Source: Photobacterium damselae (lineage in GTDB: Bacteria > Pseudomonadota > Gammaproteobacteria > Enterobacterales > Vibrionaceae). Taken from it: 64,000 nt of DNA. Each line of letters begins with the position of its first letter. Position 1 is the stretch's first letter. The notes beneath the pieces were generated by a model. It had not been told where the DNA came from and ran no database searches. It saw only the letters and a list, made by a program, of their open reading frames with translations. This document shows, one piece after another, positions 17,200 through 26,903 of this stretch. The position numbers and the translations under genes were made by a program. The stretch covers positions 372,001 to 436,000 of the forward strand of contig NZ_PYOG01000001.1 of the NCBI RefSeq assembly GCF_003026815.1, read 5' to 3'.

Positions 17200-18015
17200 T
17201 TAATCACTATCAATTTCATCTAAATAGCTATCATCAAATTGCGCTTCTTTCTCAACGGTTGCTTTACCATCCGATGCGAGGAAGTCTTTATATTGAATAT
17301 AAGCATCACGAGTAAAGATATAAGGATCCGGAGAGTTCTTAAGCAGAGCTTCTTGTTTCACTAGAGCTGCACGATCTTCCATCCCTTCTAAAGCCCATTT
17401 CGCTAATCCCTGCCAGAAATTTAAATAGCTCAGCATAGGATATAGATCATCTACTAGATCCGTTGTTTCACGTAATGTTGTTGGGCCATAGCCAGGCACC
17501 ATAAAATATGGACCATTACCCAAGCCATAATAACCAGTGGTATCACTGAAAGAGCGATCACCTGGATTATTAATATCTGCTAATGAAGCAATATCAAAAA
17601 TACCCGCTAAACCAAAGATACTGTTAATCCAGAAACGGTTAAAATGAGCAAGAGCCGCTTTTGGATTTTGCATCAATAAACTGTTGACCATACTCGCTGG
17701 TTCATCAAGGTTTGCCAGAAAATGGGAAATACCAGAACGAATAGGCGTTGGAACATAATCGACATAAGCAAGAGAAACTGGACGCACTAAATAAGGATCT
17801 AAATAGTCGTAGTTGATATCCCACATAACACGGTTAAAGCTTTGGAATGGATCATACACATCCATTGCTTGTTCTGCTGCTGTGTCCGTTTCTATATGAT
17901 CAATTGTATTGGTTGAAACCGCTGTATCAGTTTGGTCTGGTGTATCTGCACACCCACTAAGACCAACAACAACCAGAGCTGGGAAAATAAACGTCTTTTT
18001 CAAAATAAAATCCAT
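17200..18015 (-). CDS. mlaA: Phospholipid-binding lipoprotein MlaA (VacJ)
   Basis: About 271 residues. A lipoprotein signal peptide with lipobox LSGC puts the lipidated cysteine at residue 22, counting from ATG 18015; a TTG two codons further up is less likely. The VacJ core follows, with YDPFQSFNRVMWDIN, IRSGISHFLANLDEP and GYYGLGNGPYFMVPGYGPTTLR. MlaA removes phospholipids from the outer leaflet of the outer membrane together with porins and passes them to MlaC. In E. coli mlaA is also close to fadL. The acidic C-terminal tail is typical of Vibrio homologues. Confidence 0.93.
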   Translation of the reverse strand: MDFILKKTFIFPALVVVGLSGCADTPDQTDTAVSTNTIDHIETDTAAEQAMDVYDPFQSFNRVMWDINYDYLDPYLVRPVSLAYVDYVPTPIRSGISHFLANLDEPASMVNSLLMQNPKAALAHFNRFWINSIFGLAGIFDIASLADINNPGDRSFSDTTGYYGLGNGPYFMVPGYGPTTLRETTDLVDDLYPMLSYLNFWQGLAKWALEGMEDRAALVKQEALLKNSPDPYIFTRDAYIQYKDFLASDGKATVEKEAQFDDSYLDEIDSD

Positions 18016-18221
18016 AAACAAAGCAGACTAAATAATGATATCCACCCTGCTCTATCAATTCCAGACATTCACTTGAAAAAGATTTTTTCAAAAAACTATC
18101 TATTCAAATATCGCAATAAGTGGTTATGGCAATCTATAAATTAAATCACTAATTACTCAATCCTTTATTATTTGATCAATAAGTATCATACAATTAATTA
18201 TAGAAGACAGCGTGAGTATAT

Positions 18222-18260
18222 AAAAAAATAGGCCAAATACCAGAGTATTTAGCCTATTTA
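18222..18260 (-). terminator. Terminator of the ccm operon
   Basis: On the minus strand, AAATAGGCTAAATAC and GTATTTGGCCTATTT pair over 15 positions with a 4-nt loop and G-U wobbles, followed by seven Ts. It lies just after ccmI. Confidence 0.85.
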
Positions 18261-18285
18261 ATTTATCTAGTGTGTATAAGAAATA

Positions 18286-19566
18286 TTAATATTGCTTATC
18301 AATAGTCATTTCAGTCGAGCCACCAAGAGGGACTAAAACACTTTCACCATAGTAGTCACCTTGCTTACTCATCACATCACCATCACTGTCGATACGTGCT
18401 TTAATGATCATATCTGGTAAATCCGAAAGCTTCGAAGTTGGCATCATATTATCCTTATCGTCCAGTGTTAATGTTAGAGGAAACTTAGTATCTAACGGTA
18501 AACGACGGGCAGCAATTGGCATTGGAGCACCTGATGCATTATGTACAGAAACCATAATCATGCCCTGCTTTGGCATTTTTACGTTTGGACCAAGATTAAT
18601 GGTCACACGCACACTTTTATCTGCTGCAACATCATTTTTCTTAGCTTGCGCTTCTTCTTTGGCAACCGTTGTTGTTGGAGCAACAGCTGCTTTATTTAGC
18701 ATAGCTTGTGCACGAGAAATACTGCGATCTAGCATGGCAACACGAGATTCATCAGAACCAGAAAGGGCCTTCATCATAGACCAATAAGAAATCGCTTGTT
18801 CATACTCTTTATGTTCAAAAGCATCAAACGCCAATAGTGACATTGCTGTCATATTGGTATGATCTTGCTTAATAACATGACGTAAAAGCTGACGAGCATA
18901 ATCAACCGATCCTGGATTGCCATTATCGATCAGCATTAATGTTTGCGCATAACCCAGCTGATATTCGGTATTGTTTGGATCCAAGTCATAAGCACGTTTC
19001 ATCGCTGATTTTGCCGTATCGGCATCACGATTAGACATTGCAATACGACCCAATAAATACCAGCCTTGGGCATCATTTGGATGATCATGGAGACGAGTAC
19101 GAAGACCCAAAGTTAGATCCGACATATCTTGATCGGATAATGGTTCACCTGCTTGCTCAGACATTAAACGCTGTGTTAGCTCAGGTAAACGATCAATAGT
19201 GTTATGCCAAGCTTCTACTTTTTGGATGCCGCCTAACGCAAAGTACATACCGTAGCTAATACCGACCAGCAAGATAAAACCTGGTAGCAACATGGCTAAG
19301 CTAACTTTGCTCTTTTTCTCTTCTTCTTGGGCTGGAATATCATCTAAAAGTGATTGCTGAAGCTCAGCCACAAGTTCTTGCTGATCTTCAACCAAACCTT
19401 CTTCTGCTTCATGAGCCAGTTCATCAACACGCTCTTTATAAAATGCTTTATTGAGCTCATCACGGTTAGCAACATCATCAACTTCTTTGTGCGATAACAT
19501 TGGGTAAACGAAAATAGCACCACAGAATAGAACAATTACCGCGGTTAATAGCCAAAACAGTATCAT
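18286..19566 (-). CDS. ccmI: Cytochrome c maturation protein CcmI
   Basis: A 426-residue protein with two N-terminal membrane spans (about 1-22 and 93-115) around an acidic coiled segment. A TPR region (about 165-290) follows, then a C-terminal periplasmic domain. CcmI holds apocytochrome c for heme attachment by CcmFH. In E. coli this part is fused to CcmH; here it is separate, as in many gammaproteobacteria. Its ATG overlaps the ccmH stop (ATGA). Last gene of the ccm cluster. Confidence 0.88.
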   Translation of the reverse strand: MILFWLLTAVIVLFCGAIFVYPMLSHKEVDDVANRDELNKAFYKERVDELAHEAEEGLVEDQQELVAELQQSLLDDIPAQEEEKKSKVSLAMLLPGFILLVGISYGMYFALGGIQKVEAWHNTIDRLPELTQRLMSEQAGEPLSDQDMSDLTLGLRTRLHDHPNDAQGWYLLGRIAMSNRDADTAKSAMKRAYDLDPNNTEYQLGYAQTLMLIDNGNPGSVDYARQLLRHVIKQDHTNMTAMSLLAFDAFEHKEYEQAISYWSMMKALSGSDESRVAMLDRSISRAQAMLNKAAVAPTTTVAKEEAQAKKNDVAADKSVRVTINLGPNVKMPKQGMIMVSVHNASGAPMPIAARRLPLDTKFPLTLTLDDKDNMMPTSKLSDLPDMIIKARIDSDGDVMSKQGDYYGESVLVPLGGSTEMTIDKQY

Positions 19567-20087
19567 TTGTTCACCTTAGTATTATTGTTCTTATCTGTAT
19601 CTGATGGCTGATCCATATCACTTAAAATCGCCTTCAAACGCGCTTCTTCTTCCGCATCTAGTGTGTCGCTATTCTCAGTAGCCAGTTTGCTATTTTTACG
19701 AGAACGAATCACTAGAACAGTAAAGCCAATAATTACGAACAGTAAAGGACCTGCCCATAAAATGATGGTTGATGCCATTACAGGTGGATCATAGGTTACA
19801 AAATTACCGTAACGAGCAATCATATAATCAATGATCTCTTTCTCGCTTTTACCCTGTTGCAGCATTTCGTACACTTTACGACGCATATCTTGAGCAAGCG
19901 TTGCATTTGAGTCAGCAATATCGTTGTTTTGACATTTAGGGCAACGTAGCGTTGAAGTCAGCTCTTGAAACTGCTTTTCTTGCTCATTGTTTTTAAAGTC
20001 ATACACATCGATAGAGGCTAAAGCCGGAAGTGCAATAGTTAATGCCATAACAGCACTAAGCAGCACTTTCCATCCACGTTTTATCAT
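19563..20087 (-). CDS. ccmH: Cytochrome c maturation thioredoxin-like protein CcmH
   Basis: A 174-residue protein with a signal peptide (1-24) and the redox motif RCPKC (C49, C52), as in the LRCPxCQ signature. One membrane span lies at about 106-126, followed by a short cytoplasmic tail. CcmH keeps the apocytochrome CxxCH cysteines reduced for heme ligation. It overlaps dsbE and ccmI by four bases each (ATGA), showing tight translational coupling. Confidence 0.93.
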   Translation of the reverse strand: MIKRGWKVLLSAVMALTIALPALASIDVYDFKNNEQEKQFQELTSTLRCPKCQNNDIADSNATLAQDMRRKVYEMLQQGKSEKEIIDYMIARYGNFVTYDPPVMASTIILWAGPLLFVIIGFTVLVIRSRKNSKLATENSDTLDAEEEARLKAILSDMDQPSDTDKNNNTKVNK

Positions 20088-20638
20088 CCTTTAGCTTCCT
20101 CTTTCATCTTGTCATAGATAGGCTTGAGGGTCTCATTCCAGTTAGTCGCATTAACATCACCAACGTGGCGATAGCGGATAATGCCGTTACCATCAATTAG
20201 GAAGGTTTCAGGTGCACCATATACCCCCAAATCCATGCCTAACATACCGGTATTATCATAAAGTGTATGAACGTATGGATTACCTAATTGGGTTAACCAA
20301 TCAATGGCTTTTGCTCGATCATCTTTATAGTTAAGACCAATAATTTTAACCCCTTGCTTAGCAAGCTGATTTAGATATTGGTGTTCGGCATAACAGGTAG
20401 GACACCATGTCGCCCAAACATTGAGCAATAACGGCTGACCTTTAAAGATAGTCTGCTCGTACTCTTTACCCGGCTCAAAGATATCTTCTAGCTTAAAGGT
20501 AGGCACTGGCTTACCGACCAGGACTGACTCCAATTTTGTTGGATCATCACCATCGGCATTGCGCAGTAGCTGCACCATAAACATCGCCACTAAAGCTAAA
20601 AAGATAACAAGTGGGATAAATAAAAACTTCTTATTCAT
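20084..20638 (-). CDS. dsbE: Thiol:disulfide interchange protein DsbE/CcmG
   Basis: A 184-residue membrane-anchored thioredoxin-fold protein with an N-terminal anchor (about 4-25) and the active site WCPTC (C79, C82). The sequence after it (YGAPETFLID) is the CcmG cis-proline region. It passes electrons from DsbD to CcmH and apocytochrome c in the periplasm. It lies between ccmF and ccmH. Confidence 0.93.
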   Translation of the reverse strand: MNKKFLFIPLVIFLALVAMFMVQLLRNADGDDPTKLESVLVGKPVPTFKLEDIFEPGKEYEQTIFKGQPLLLNVWATWCPTCYAEHQYLNQLAKQGVKIIGLNYKDDRAKAIDWLTQLGNPYVHTLYDNTGMLGMDLGVYGAPETFLIDGNGIIRYRHVGDVNATNWNETLKPIYDKMKEEAKG

Positions 20639-20649
20639 TCGGCCATCTC

Positions 20650-22611
20650 CTAGCGCTTAGATTCAGTAATTTGTGCTTTTTTGCGAAAACGGTAACGCTT
20701 ATCACTGATCGCAAAGACACCACCAATTGCCATTAGTAATGCGCCAAACCACATCCAGTTTACAAATGGCTTGTAGTAAATACGAACGGCCCAAGCACCA
20801 TCACCTAGTTTTTCACCCATCGCAACATAGAGGTCACGCGTAATGCCACTATCAATTGCCGCTTCTGTCATCATAGAACCTGCAACCGTGTAGATGCGCT
20901 TTTCTGCATGAAGTGTTGTTACCATGATATTGTTTTTACTGATCTTAAAGTCAGCAACATAACCATCATAGTTAGGACCATCTGCATCACGAAGACCTGC
21001 AAAGTAGAAATCGTAGCCCTTCACATTCACGCTTTGACCTGGTGCTAGACGAACATCACGCTCTAGATCGTAATTTGAAACCAGTGTAATACCGATAATC
21101 GATATCGCTAGACCAATATGACCAAAGACCATTGCCCAGTGGCTACGACCTAGCTTACCTAAACCTTCAATTAAGCTATGACGGTGAGTTGCACGCTCAT
21201 ACAATTCAAAACCATGCAAAATCACAATCCAAGCAGCCATCCACATGCCCAGTACCGCTAGCGGCTCAACTGTGCTTGCAAACAGATAAATTGAACCAAA
21301 GGCAAAAATAACAGATGCAATTGCAGAGATAATAAGTGGCTTTTTGATCTTAGAAATATTATCACGTTTCCAGCGAACCAGAGGACCAATACCCAGAACA
21401 AAAGCAAATGGCACCATTAACCATGTAAACAACGTATTGAAGAACGGTTCACCAATTGAAACAGAACCTAGACCTAACTGCTTGTGTACCAGCGGTAATA
21501 AAGTACCGATAAGAACCACAAGTAAACCAGTAACTAATAGGATGTTGTTGGCAAATAGCATGTTTTCACGAGAGAACAGACTATAGTTACCGCGCGAACG
21601 AATTTGTGCACCTCGTAGAGCATACAGCAGTAATGAACCACCGATAACCACAACAAGGAAACCAAGAATAAACATACCGCGAGAAGGATCTGAGGCAAAT
21701 GCGTGCACAGAAACCAAAACGCCAGAACGAACAAGGAAAGTACCCAGTAAGCTTAAAGAGAATGCAGCAATAGCAAGCAAAACTGTCCACGCTTTAAATG
21801 TGCCGCGCTTTTCTGTTACCGACAGTGAGTGCATTAGTGCGGTGCCTGCCAACCAAGGCATGAAAGAGGCATTTTCTACTGGATCCCAGAACCACCAGCC
21901 GCCCCAACCTAGTTCGTAGTATGCCCACCAAGAACCAAGTGCGATACCAAGAGTTAAGAATGACCATGCAGCAATAGTCCAAGGACGAGACCAGCGAGCC
22001 CATGCCGTATCCAAGCGACCTGTCATCAGTGAAGCAATAGCGAAAGCAAAAGCAACAGAGAAGCCAACATAACCCATGTACAACATAGGTGGGTGGATAA
22101 TCAAACCCGGATCTTGAAGCAGAGGATTAAGATCGCGGCCTTGAACAGGGAAGAAAGGCAGTGTACGTAAAAATGGGTTTGAAGTTAGGATGATGAACAG
22201 TAGGAAACCTACAGAAATCATACCCATAACAGCAAGTACACGAGATACCGACTCTAACGGCATACCTTTACTTAAACGAGCAACCGCAGCCGCCCATGCA
22301 GATTGGATAAATACCCATAACAGTAAAGAGCCTTCATGGGAGCCCCATACTGCCGTAATACGGTAATACCATGGCAGTAAACTGGTTGAGTTACTTGCAA
22401 CATAGGTTACGGTAAAGTCATTGCTATAAAATGACCAGCACAGTGAAACAAAGGAGCCGAGCAGCATCAAAAATACGCCATAGGTCAAAGGACGAGCCAT
22501 GCGCATCATTGCTTGGTTACCGACAGAGGCACCATAGAGTGGGTAAATGCTGACTAGGGCGGATAACCCTAGTGCAGCGATAAGAGCAAACAGCCCTAAT
22601 TCAGGGATCAT
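20650..22611 (-). CDS. ccmF: Heme lyase subunit CcmF
   Basis: A 653-residue polytopic membrane protein. The heme-handling tryptophan-rich WWD motif lies around 237-247 (WGGWWFWDPVEN), flanked by conserved histidine-bearing loops (IIHPPMLYMGY at about 171-181, and the later LVHKQLGLG). It attaches heme from CcmE to apocytochrome c with CcmH and CcmI. The length is normal for the family. It follows ccmE after a 3-base gap. Confidence 0.95.
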   Translation of the reverse strand: MIPELGLFALIAALGLSALVSIYPLYGASVGNQAMMRMARPLTYGVFLMLLGSFVSLCWSFYSNDFTVTYVASNSTSLLPWYYRITAVWGSHEGSLLLWVFIQSAWAAAVARLSKGMPLESVSRVLAVMGMISVGFLLFIILTSNPFLRTLPFFPVQGRDLNPLLQDPGLIIHPPMLYMGYVGFSVAFAFAIASLMTGRLDTAWARWSRPWTIAAWSFLTLGIALGSWWAYYELGWGGWWFWDPVENASFMPWLAGTALMHSLSVTEKRGTFKAWTVLLAIAAFSLSLLGTFLVRSGVLVSVHAFASDPSRGMFILGFLVVVIGGSLLLYALRGAQIRSRGNYSLFSRENMLFANNILLVTGLLVVLIGTLLPLVHKQLGLGSVSIGEPFFNTLFTWLMVPFAFVLGIGPLVRWKRDNISKIKKPLIISAIASVIFAFGSIYLFASTVEPLAVLGMWMAAWIVILHGFELYERATHRHSLIEGLGKLGRSHWAMVFGHIGLAISIIGITLVSNYDLERDVRLAPGQSVNVKGYDFYFAGLRDADGPNYDGYVADFKISKNNIMVTTLHAEKRIYTVAGSMMTEAAIDSGITRDLYVAMGEKLGDGAWAVRIYYKPFVNWMWFGALLMAIGGVFAISDKRYRFRKKAQITESKR

Positions 22612-22614
22612 GTA

Positions 22615-23094
22615 TTACTTACCTTGTAGTTGTTCTTCGGTGTATTGAAGACGTGTGTGATTCTTCTTCATTGCATCAGCAACTTCAGGTGGCATGTAGT
22701 TTTCATCGTGTTTAGCCAGTACTTCACTTGCTTGCACGGTTGTAGGGTTAACTAACACACCTTGAGCCACAATACCCTGCCCTTCACGGAAAAGATCAGG
22801 CAAGATACCATCATAGATAACCGTTACTTTCGGACCAACATCTTCCACTTCAAAGCTGACTTTTAATGACTCAGGATCGCGTTTAAGAGACCCTTTCACC
22901 ACCATACCACCAATGCGTAAATGTTGACCCACTTCTGGTTTGGTACCATCTGGTTTACCGTTAACTAATTCAGTTGGAGTATAGAACAGATCCATATTTT
23001 GATTTAGGGCATACAACATCAGACCAACTGTTGCGCTTAAACCAATTAGAATCGCTATAACAATCGTTAGACGCTTCTTACGTCTTGGGTTCAT
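22615..23094 (-). CDS. ccmE: Periplasmic heme chaperone CcmE
   Basis: A 159-residue protein with an N-terminal membrane anchor (about 9-31) and an OB-fold domain. The heme-binding signature [12 protein letters not shown] carries the covalent heme histidine H129 and the nearby tyrosine Y133. It takes heme from CcmC and passes it to CcmF. It overlaps ccmD by four bases. Confidence 0.95.
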   Translation of the reverse strand: MNPRRKKRLTIVIAILIGLSATVGLMLYALNQNMDLFYTPTELVNGKPDGTKPEVGQHLRIGGMVVKGSLKRDPESLKVSFEVEDVGPKVTVIYDGILPDLFREGQGIVAQGVLVNPTTVQASEVLAKHDENYMPPEVADAMKKNHTRLQYTEEQLQGK

Positions 23095-23297
23095 AGAGTA
23101 TTCTCCAATTTTTTCGCTTTCTTAATGCGTTCTTCACGAGCCATTTTGTTTTTAATATCGGCCAGTAAACGACGTTTTTTTCGCAAGCTTGAAACTAAAA
23201 TCCACAGCAACGCTAATAGTGAAATACCATAGCCACTCCATACGTAGCCTGCATACCCACCCATAGCGAGAAAATCACTAAACGAATCAAAATGCAT
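23091..23297 (-). CDS. ccmD: Heme exporter subunit CcmD
   Basis: A 68-residue protein with one membrane span (about 16-36) and a very basic C-terminal tail, as usual for CcmD. The N-terminal motif [12 protein letters not shown] is typical. It helps release holo-CcmE from the CcmABC complex. It lies between ccmC and ccmE, with a four-base overlap with ccmE. Confidence 0.9.
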   Translation of the reverse strand: MHFDSFSDFLAMGGYAGYVWSGYGISLLALLWILVSSLRKKRRLLADIKNKMAREERIKKAKKLENTL

Positions 23298-23304
23298 AAT
23301 TACC

Positions 23305-24036
23305 TCACTTCACCAATTCACGAACCCAAGGGCGATGGCTTTCACGTAATAGGATCTCATTACGCAAACTGATCATTGTGACCACACAAAAGAAAAACGC
23401 GTAGCCAAAGATATTAAGAAGCAGAGGCCACAACATATCGGTGCTCATAGAGGGTTTAGCGAATTTAGTAATAGTTGCACCTTGGTGTAGAGTGTTCCAC
23501 CACTCCACCGAGAAATGGATAATTGGAATATTGATCACCCCAACAATCGCCAGTAAGCCCGCAGCCTTTGCCGCTGTCTTATGGTCATCAAATGCGTTAT
23601 AAAGCGCAATAACACCTAGGTATAAGAAAAGAAGAATTAGCTCAGAAGTGAGGCGAGCATCCCAAACCCACCAAGTTCCCCACATCGGCTTACCCCAGAC
23701 CGCACCGGTAAATAATGCGATAAAAGTAAATACCGCACCAACTGGAGCCATTGCGGCAGCGGCCATATCAGATAGACGAATTTGCCATACTAAGCCAATA
23801 AAAGCAGCAATCGCCATCGACACATAAGCCCCCATAGACCAAATAGCGGCGGGAACATGCCAATAGATCAGACGGAAACTATCACCTTGTTGGTAATCGG
23901 TTGGCGCAAACATTAAGCCCCAAATGGTACCAACTAAGATTAATGAGAAGGCTAACACAGAGAACCAAGGCAACAATGTACCGCATAGCTGGTAGCATCG
24001 TTCAGGTTTTGCGTAGGGATGTAACCACTTCCACAT
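23305..24036 (-). CDS. ccmC: Heme-handling membrane protein CcmC
   Basis: A 243-residue polytopic protein with the tryptophan-rich motif WWVWDARLTSE at 122-132 and the conserved histidine H60 (IYWHVP). A second conserved histidine lies in IIHFSVEWWNTLHQG. CcmC loads heme onto CcmE in the periplasm. A 225-base gap separates it from ccmB, so it may have its own promoter. Confidence 0.94.
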   Translation of the reverse strand: MWKWLHPYAKPERCYQLCGTLLPWFSVLAFSLILVGTIWGLMFAPTDYQQGDSFRLIYWHVPAAIWSMGAYVSMAIAAFIGLVWQIRLSDMAAAAMAPVGAVFTFIALFTGAVWGKPMWGTWWVWDARLTSELILLFLYLGVIALYNAFDDHKTAAKAAGLLAIVGVINIPIIHFSVEWWNTLHQGATITKFAKPSMSTDMLWPLLLNIFGYAFFFCVVTMISLRNEILLRESHRPWVRELVK

Positions 24037-24217
24037 AATGTACTCTACCCAAATTGATGGTTATAAATTAATTGTTATAAAACGTATTCTAATGACCGAG
24101 TTACTGTAACCATAATTTCACTATGGTTTATATCAGGATAAAACCTCAACTCGCTCACCATAATCATTGAATTGACTAGCGCTGAATTGCACATTTATCC
24201 TTAAGCCAAAACAGCAA

Positions 24218-24252
24218 AAGCTCAGATACTATTTATTCTAGTCTCTGAGCTT
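24218..24252 (-). terminator. Hairpin between ccmB and ccmC
   Basis: Arms AAGCTCAGA (24218-24226) and TCTGAGCTT (24244-24252) with a 17-nt loop. On the minus strand it is followed by TTGCTGTTTT, a poor U-run. It may attenuate read-through from ccmAB into ccmC. Confidence 0.4.
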
Positions 24253-24261
24253 CAGTCATCG

Positions 24262-24930
24262 TCAATTCACACTAATTCGAAGTGATGCTGCAATAGCAAA
24301 CGGAGCCATGGTAGCCGAACCCACTAGCATTGCTCCCATTAATGCTAACTGTCCGTTATAAGCCATACCAAGGCTGGCGGCATCAATCGCTGAAGTTGCA
24401 AATATAAGCACAGGTATATAAAGCGGTAATATGAGCAAGCTCAATAAAACCCCACCTTTTCGCAAACCAACAGTTAAAGCGACACCAATGGCTCCAACAA
24501 AACTTAATGTTGGTGTACCAAGTAATAGCGTCAGTACCACCGCAAGCCAAGTCGACCAATCAAAAGACAATAAAATCGCAAGCAGTGGACTAATAATAAT
24601 TAAGGGTAAGCCCGTTAGTAGCCAGTGAGCGATCACTTTGGCAAAGGCCAACACAGGCAAAGGGGTCGGCATCAACATCATTTGCTCTAATGAACCATCG
24701 GCAAAATCATCACGAAACAGTCGTTCCATCGATAAAAGTGCCGCTAATAGTGCCGCCACCCAAACAATACCGGGAGCAATACGAGCTAGTAATTTTGGCT
24801 CTGGTCCTACCGCTAGTGGGAAAAGAGTAATAACAATAATGAAAAACCAAAGCGGGTTAAAGACATCAGCCTGACGACGAAATGCAATCAACAATTCACG
24901 ACGGATCACTTGAGTTATCGAAGTCAGCAT
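24262..24930 (-). CDS. ccmB: Heme exporter permease CcmB
   Basis: A 222-residue protein with about six membrane spans. The N-terminus (REL and a basic stretch) and the loop with SMERLFRDDFADGSLEQMML are typical of CcmB. It forms the ABC-type complex with CcmA that drives release of heme-loaded CcmE. Its ATG is two bases after the ccmA stop. Confidence 0.93.
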   Translation of the reverse strand: MLTSITQVIRRELLIAFRRQADVFNPLWFFIIVITLFPLAVGPEPKLLARIAPGIVWVAALLAALLSMERLFRDDFADGSLEQMMLMPTPLPVLAFAKVIAHWLLTGLPLIIISPLLAILLSFDWSTWLAVVLTLLLGTPTLSFVGAIGVALTVGLRKGGVLLSLLILPLYIPVLIFATSAIDAASLGMAYNGQLALMGAMLVGSATMAPFAIAASLRISVN

Positions 24931-24932
24931 AA

Positions 24933-25583
24933 TTATTGTCCTAACTTAATCTTACGTAAGTGGTCACTATCGGTGAACATATCTTGGTGAGTTGTTAGCA
25001 GCACCATACCACCACGTTGGGCATGGGCTAAAAACAGATTCTCTAACACTTTGACACCTTGTTTATCAATGGCAGTTAAAGGCTCATCTAATACCCAAAG
25101 TTTGTGATTGCTCAACCATAAACGAGCTAAAGCGACTCGACGTTGCTGACCTGCAGATAATTGTCCAGCTAACACATCTTCACGACCGGCTAAACCAACG
25201 TGCGCCAATGCATCCCACAAGGCTTCTTCTCCAGTTACCCGAGGAGATCCTTGTAACTCACTATCGTATTCCCATGGATGCATCGCTTGGAAAAACGCTA
25301 AATTTTCATAAGCACTGAGTTCTTTTTTAACCCCAGTGCTGTGGCCTAAAAACAGCAAATCGTGATGATAATCTTCACGAGCTGTAACAATATCTTCGCC
25401 TTTCCAACGTACAACACCGTGATCAGCTCGACCTAACCCTGCAATGATTCGTAATAATGTTGTTTTACCTGCGCCGTTATGTCCTTCGATCTGCACCAAT
25501 TCACCAGATGAAATCGTAAAGTTAAGGTGTTCAAACAGCATCCGCTCATCACGAATACAGGCTAAGTCTTCAATAGACAGCAT
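24933..25583 (-). CDS. ccmA: Heme exporter ATPase CcmA
   Basis: A 216-residue ABC ATPase from the chosen start, ATG 25583. The frame is open to 25631, but homologues begin at MLSIEDL, so the extra 16 codons are unlikely. Walker A is GHNGAGKTT (34-42), the signature is LSAGQ (142-146), Walker B is LWVLDEP (162-168) and the switch histidine is H199. It energises CcmE release with CcmB. First gene of the ccm cluster. Confidence 0.93.
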   Translation of the reverse strand: MLSIEDLACIRDERMLFEHLNFTISSGELVQIEGHNGAGKTTLLRIIAGLGRADHGVVRWKGEDIVTAREDYHHDLLFLGHSTGVKKELSAYENLAFFQAMHPWEYDSELQGSPRVTGEEALWDALAHVGLAGREDVLAGQLSAGQQRRVALARLWLSNHKLWVLDEPLTAIDKQGVKVLENLFLAHAQRGGMVLLTTHQDMFTDSDHLRKIKLGQ

Positions 25584-25956
25584 AATATGTAGAAGATCCT
25601 TGGTGTTACACACAAGCGAACATCTTACCACATCCCCCTAAGATTAGGTTAGACAAGCAAAAACATGCCACCAAAACTCAGTAAGAAAATGTAAATAAAA
25701 TGTATGAAATATTATCTATCCAATCGCTCTAAACTAACAGCACCCTGCTTGGATCCTAGATTTAAGCGATGACAGTGATTGTTCATTCTTATCAGAGATA
25801 GTGGCACGTTTATATATGACTACTAATGATAAAACAAGACGATAATTCCTATTGGTTTAATAGGGATATCCAAATACGTAATTTAACGGGGAATAAAGTG
25901 AAAATTATCCCTTTAATCATAAAGTAATCATTAAAGGGATAACTGAATAGGTAGGA
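25584..25956. other. Intergenic region between the che operon end and ccmA
   Basis: 373 bases. It contains the terminator of the chemotaxis operon (25905-25942), a smaller hairpin around 25846-25865 and the presumed ccmA promoter. No ORF with a credible start was seen. Confidence 0.5.
25905..25942 (-). terminator. Terminator of the flhA-cheW operon
   Basis: TTATCCCTTTAAT (25905-25917) pairs fully with ATTAAAGGGATAA (25930-25942) over 13 bp with a 12-nt loop; AATTTTCA follows on the minus strand. It lies 15 bases after the DUF2802 gene. Confidence 0.7.
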
Positions 25957-26391
25957 TTAAGAGCGACGTTTTTGGCTGCGAGTCTGCTGTAAGCGCATAA
26001 GCAATTCGGCTTCCGCTTTAGGTAAGTCGCATTCGCGCATTAATTCGTGCAGATCAGCACCAAGTTCTGCCATTCTACTGGCTCTAGAATACAAACGACC
26101 ATCGGCATCTTGCATGCTCAGGTCAATTTGTCGATCAGAAACCACTTCCAGTTGACGGTTTAGATCCATCATTTTCTGGCTCATACCCATAGTACCGGCA
26201 CGTAATTCATTCAATTGTTTAGATAAACTCTCGTTTTGTTGGCGAGAATTTTTTAATACCGTTTCGATTGCAGCAAATTTTGTTTCGTAACTTGCTCGTA
26301 ATTGGCGCTCTTTACGCCATGCCACCATAGCAAAAATAAAAGCCAAACCAGCAACAGAAAGCGGTAACCATTGAAGAATTACATTAAGCAT
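25957..26391 (-). CDS. DUF2802 protein downstream of cheW
   Basis: A 144-residue protein from the chosen ATG 26391, which overlaps the cheW stop by one base (TAATG). It has one N-terminal membrane span (about 5-23), a coiled coil (about 35-95) and a C-terminal basic helical part with a MRECDLPKAEAELLMRL stretch. I recognise it as DUF2802, which regularly ends the Vibrio and Pseudomonas polar flagellar/chemotaxis operon. Its function is not established. Association with the polar flagellum or arrays is inferred from operon position. Confidence 0.8.
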   Translation of the reverse strand: MLNVILQWLPLSVAGLAFIFAMVAWRKERQLRASYETKFAAIETVLKNSRQQNESLSKQLNELRAGTMGMSQKMMDLNRQLEVVSDRQIDLSMQDADGRLYSRASRMAELGADLHELMRECDLPKAEAELLMRLQQTRSQKRRS

Positions 26392-26885
26392 TATAGATAC
26401 GCCATTTCGTCCCATTCATCGTCAGATAATAATTTATTCAAGTCGACTAAAATCAACAAATTACCATCACGATTACATACACCTTGAATAAACTTCGCAC
26501 TCTCTTCAGTACCCACACTCGGCGTACTGTCGATTTCAGAACTACGAAGATAAACAACTTCTGCAACGCTGTCGACTAAAATACCAATCACTTGCTTTTC
26601 TGCTTCGATAATCACAATACGAGTGTTATCAGAAATATCGCCAGGCATTAAACCAAAGCGAGAGCGAGTGTCAATCACAGTCACAACGTTACCGCGAAGG
26701 TTAATAATACCTAAAACATAATCAGGAGCACCAGGTACAGGCGCAATTTCGGAGTAACGTAACACTTCACGCACTTGCATTACGTTAATACCATAGGTTT
26801 CATCTTCTAATTGAAATGTAACCCATTGCAATACTTGGTCTCGATTATCGTCTTGTTGAATTTCCGCTACATTTAGCTGTGACAT
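26391..26885 (-). CDS. cheW: Chemotaxis coupling protein CheW
   Basis: A 164-residue single CheW domain protein, with the N-terminal QWVTFQLEDETYGINVMQVREVLR and the conserved NLRGNVVTVIDTRSRFGL. It couples CheA to chemoreceptors in polar arrays. It follows parP after 18 bases and is coupled to the DUF2802 gene. Confidence 0.95.
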   Translation of the reverse strand: MSQLNVAEIQQDDNRDQVLQWVTFQLEDETYGINVMQVREVLRYSEIAPVPGAPDYVLGIINLRGNVVTVIDTRSRFGLMPGDISDNTRIVIIEAEKQVIGILVDSVAEVVYLRSSEIDSTPSVGTEESAKFIQGVCNRDGNLLILVDLNKLLSDDEWDEMAYL

Positions 26886-26903
26886 TTTTTATCCTCATTG
26901 GCT

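Noticed and set aside
25802..25817. TGGCACG followed by TTTATATAT, sigma54-like
   Set aside because: The -24 half is perfect but no GC is found at the -12 position, and no gene begins downstream on that strand.
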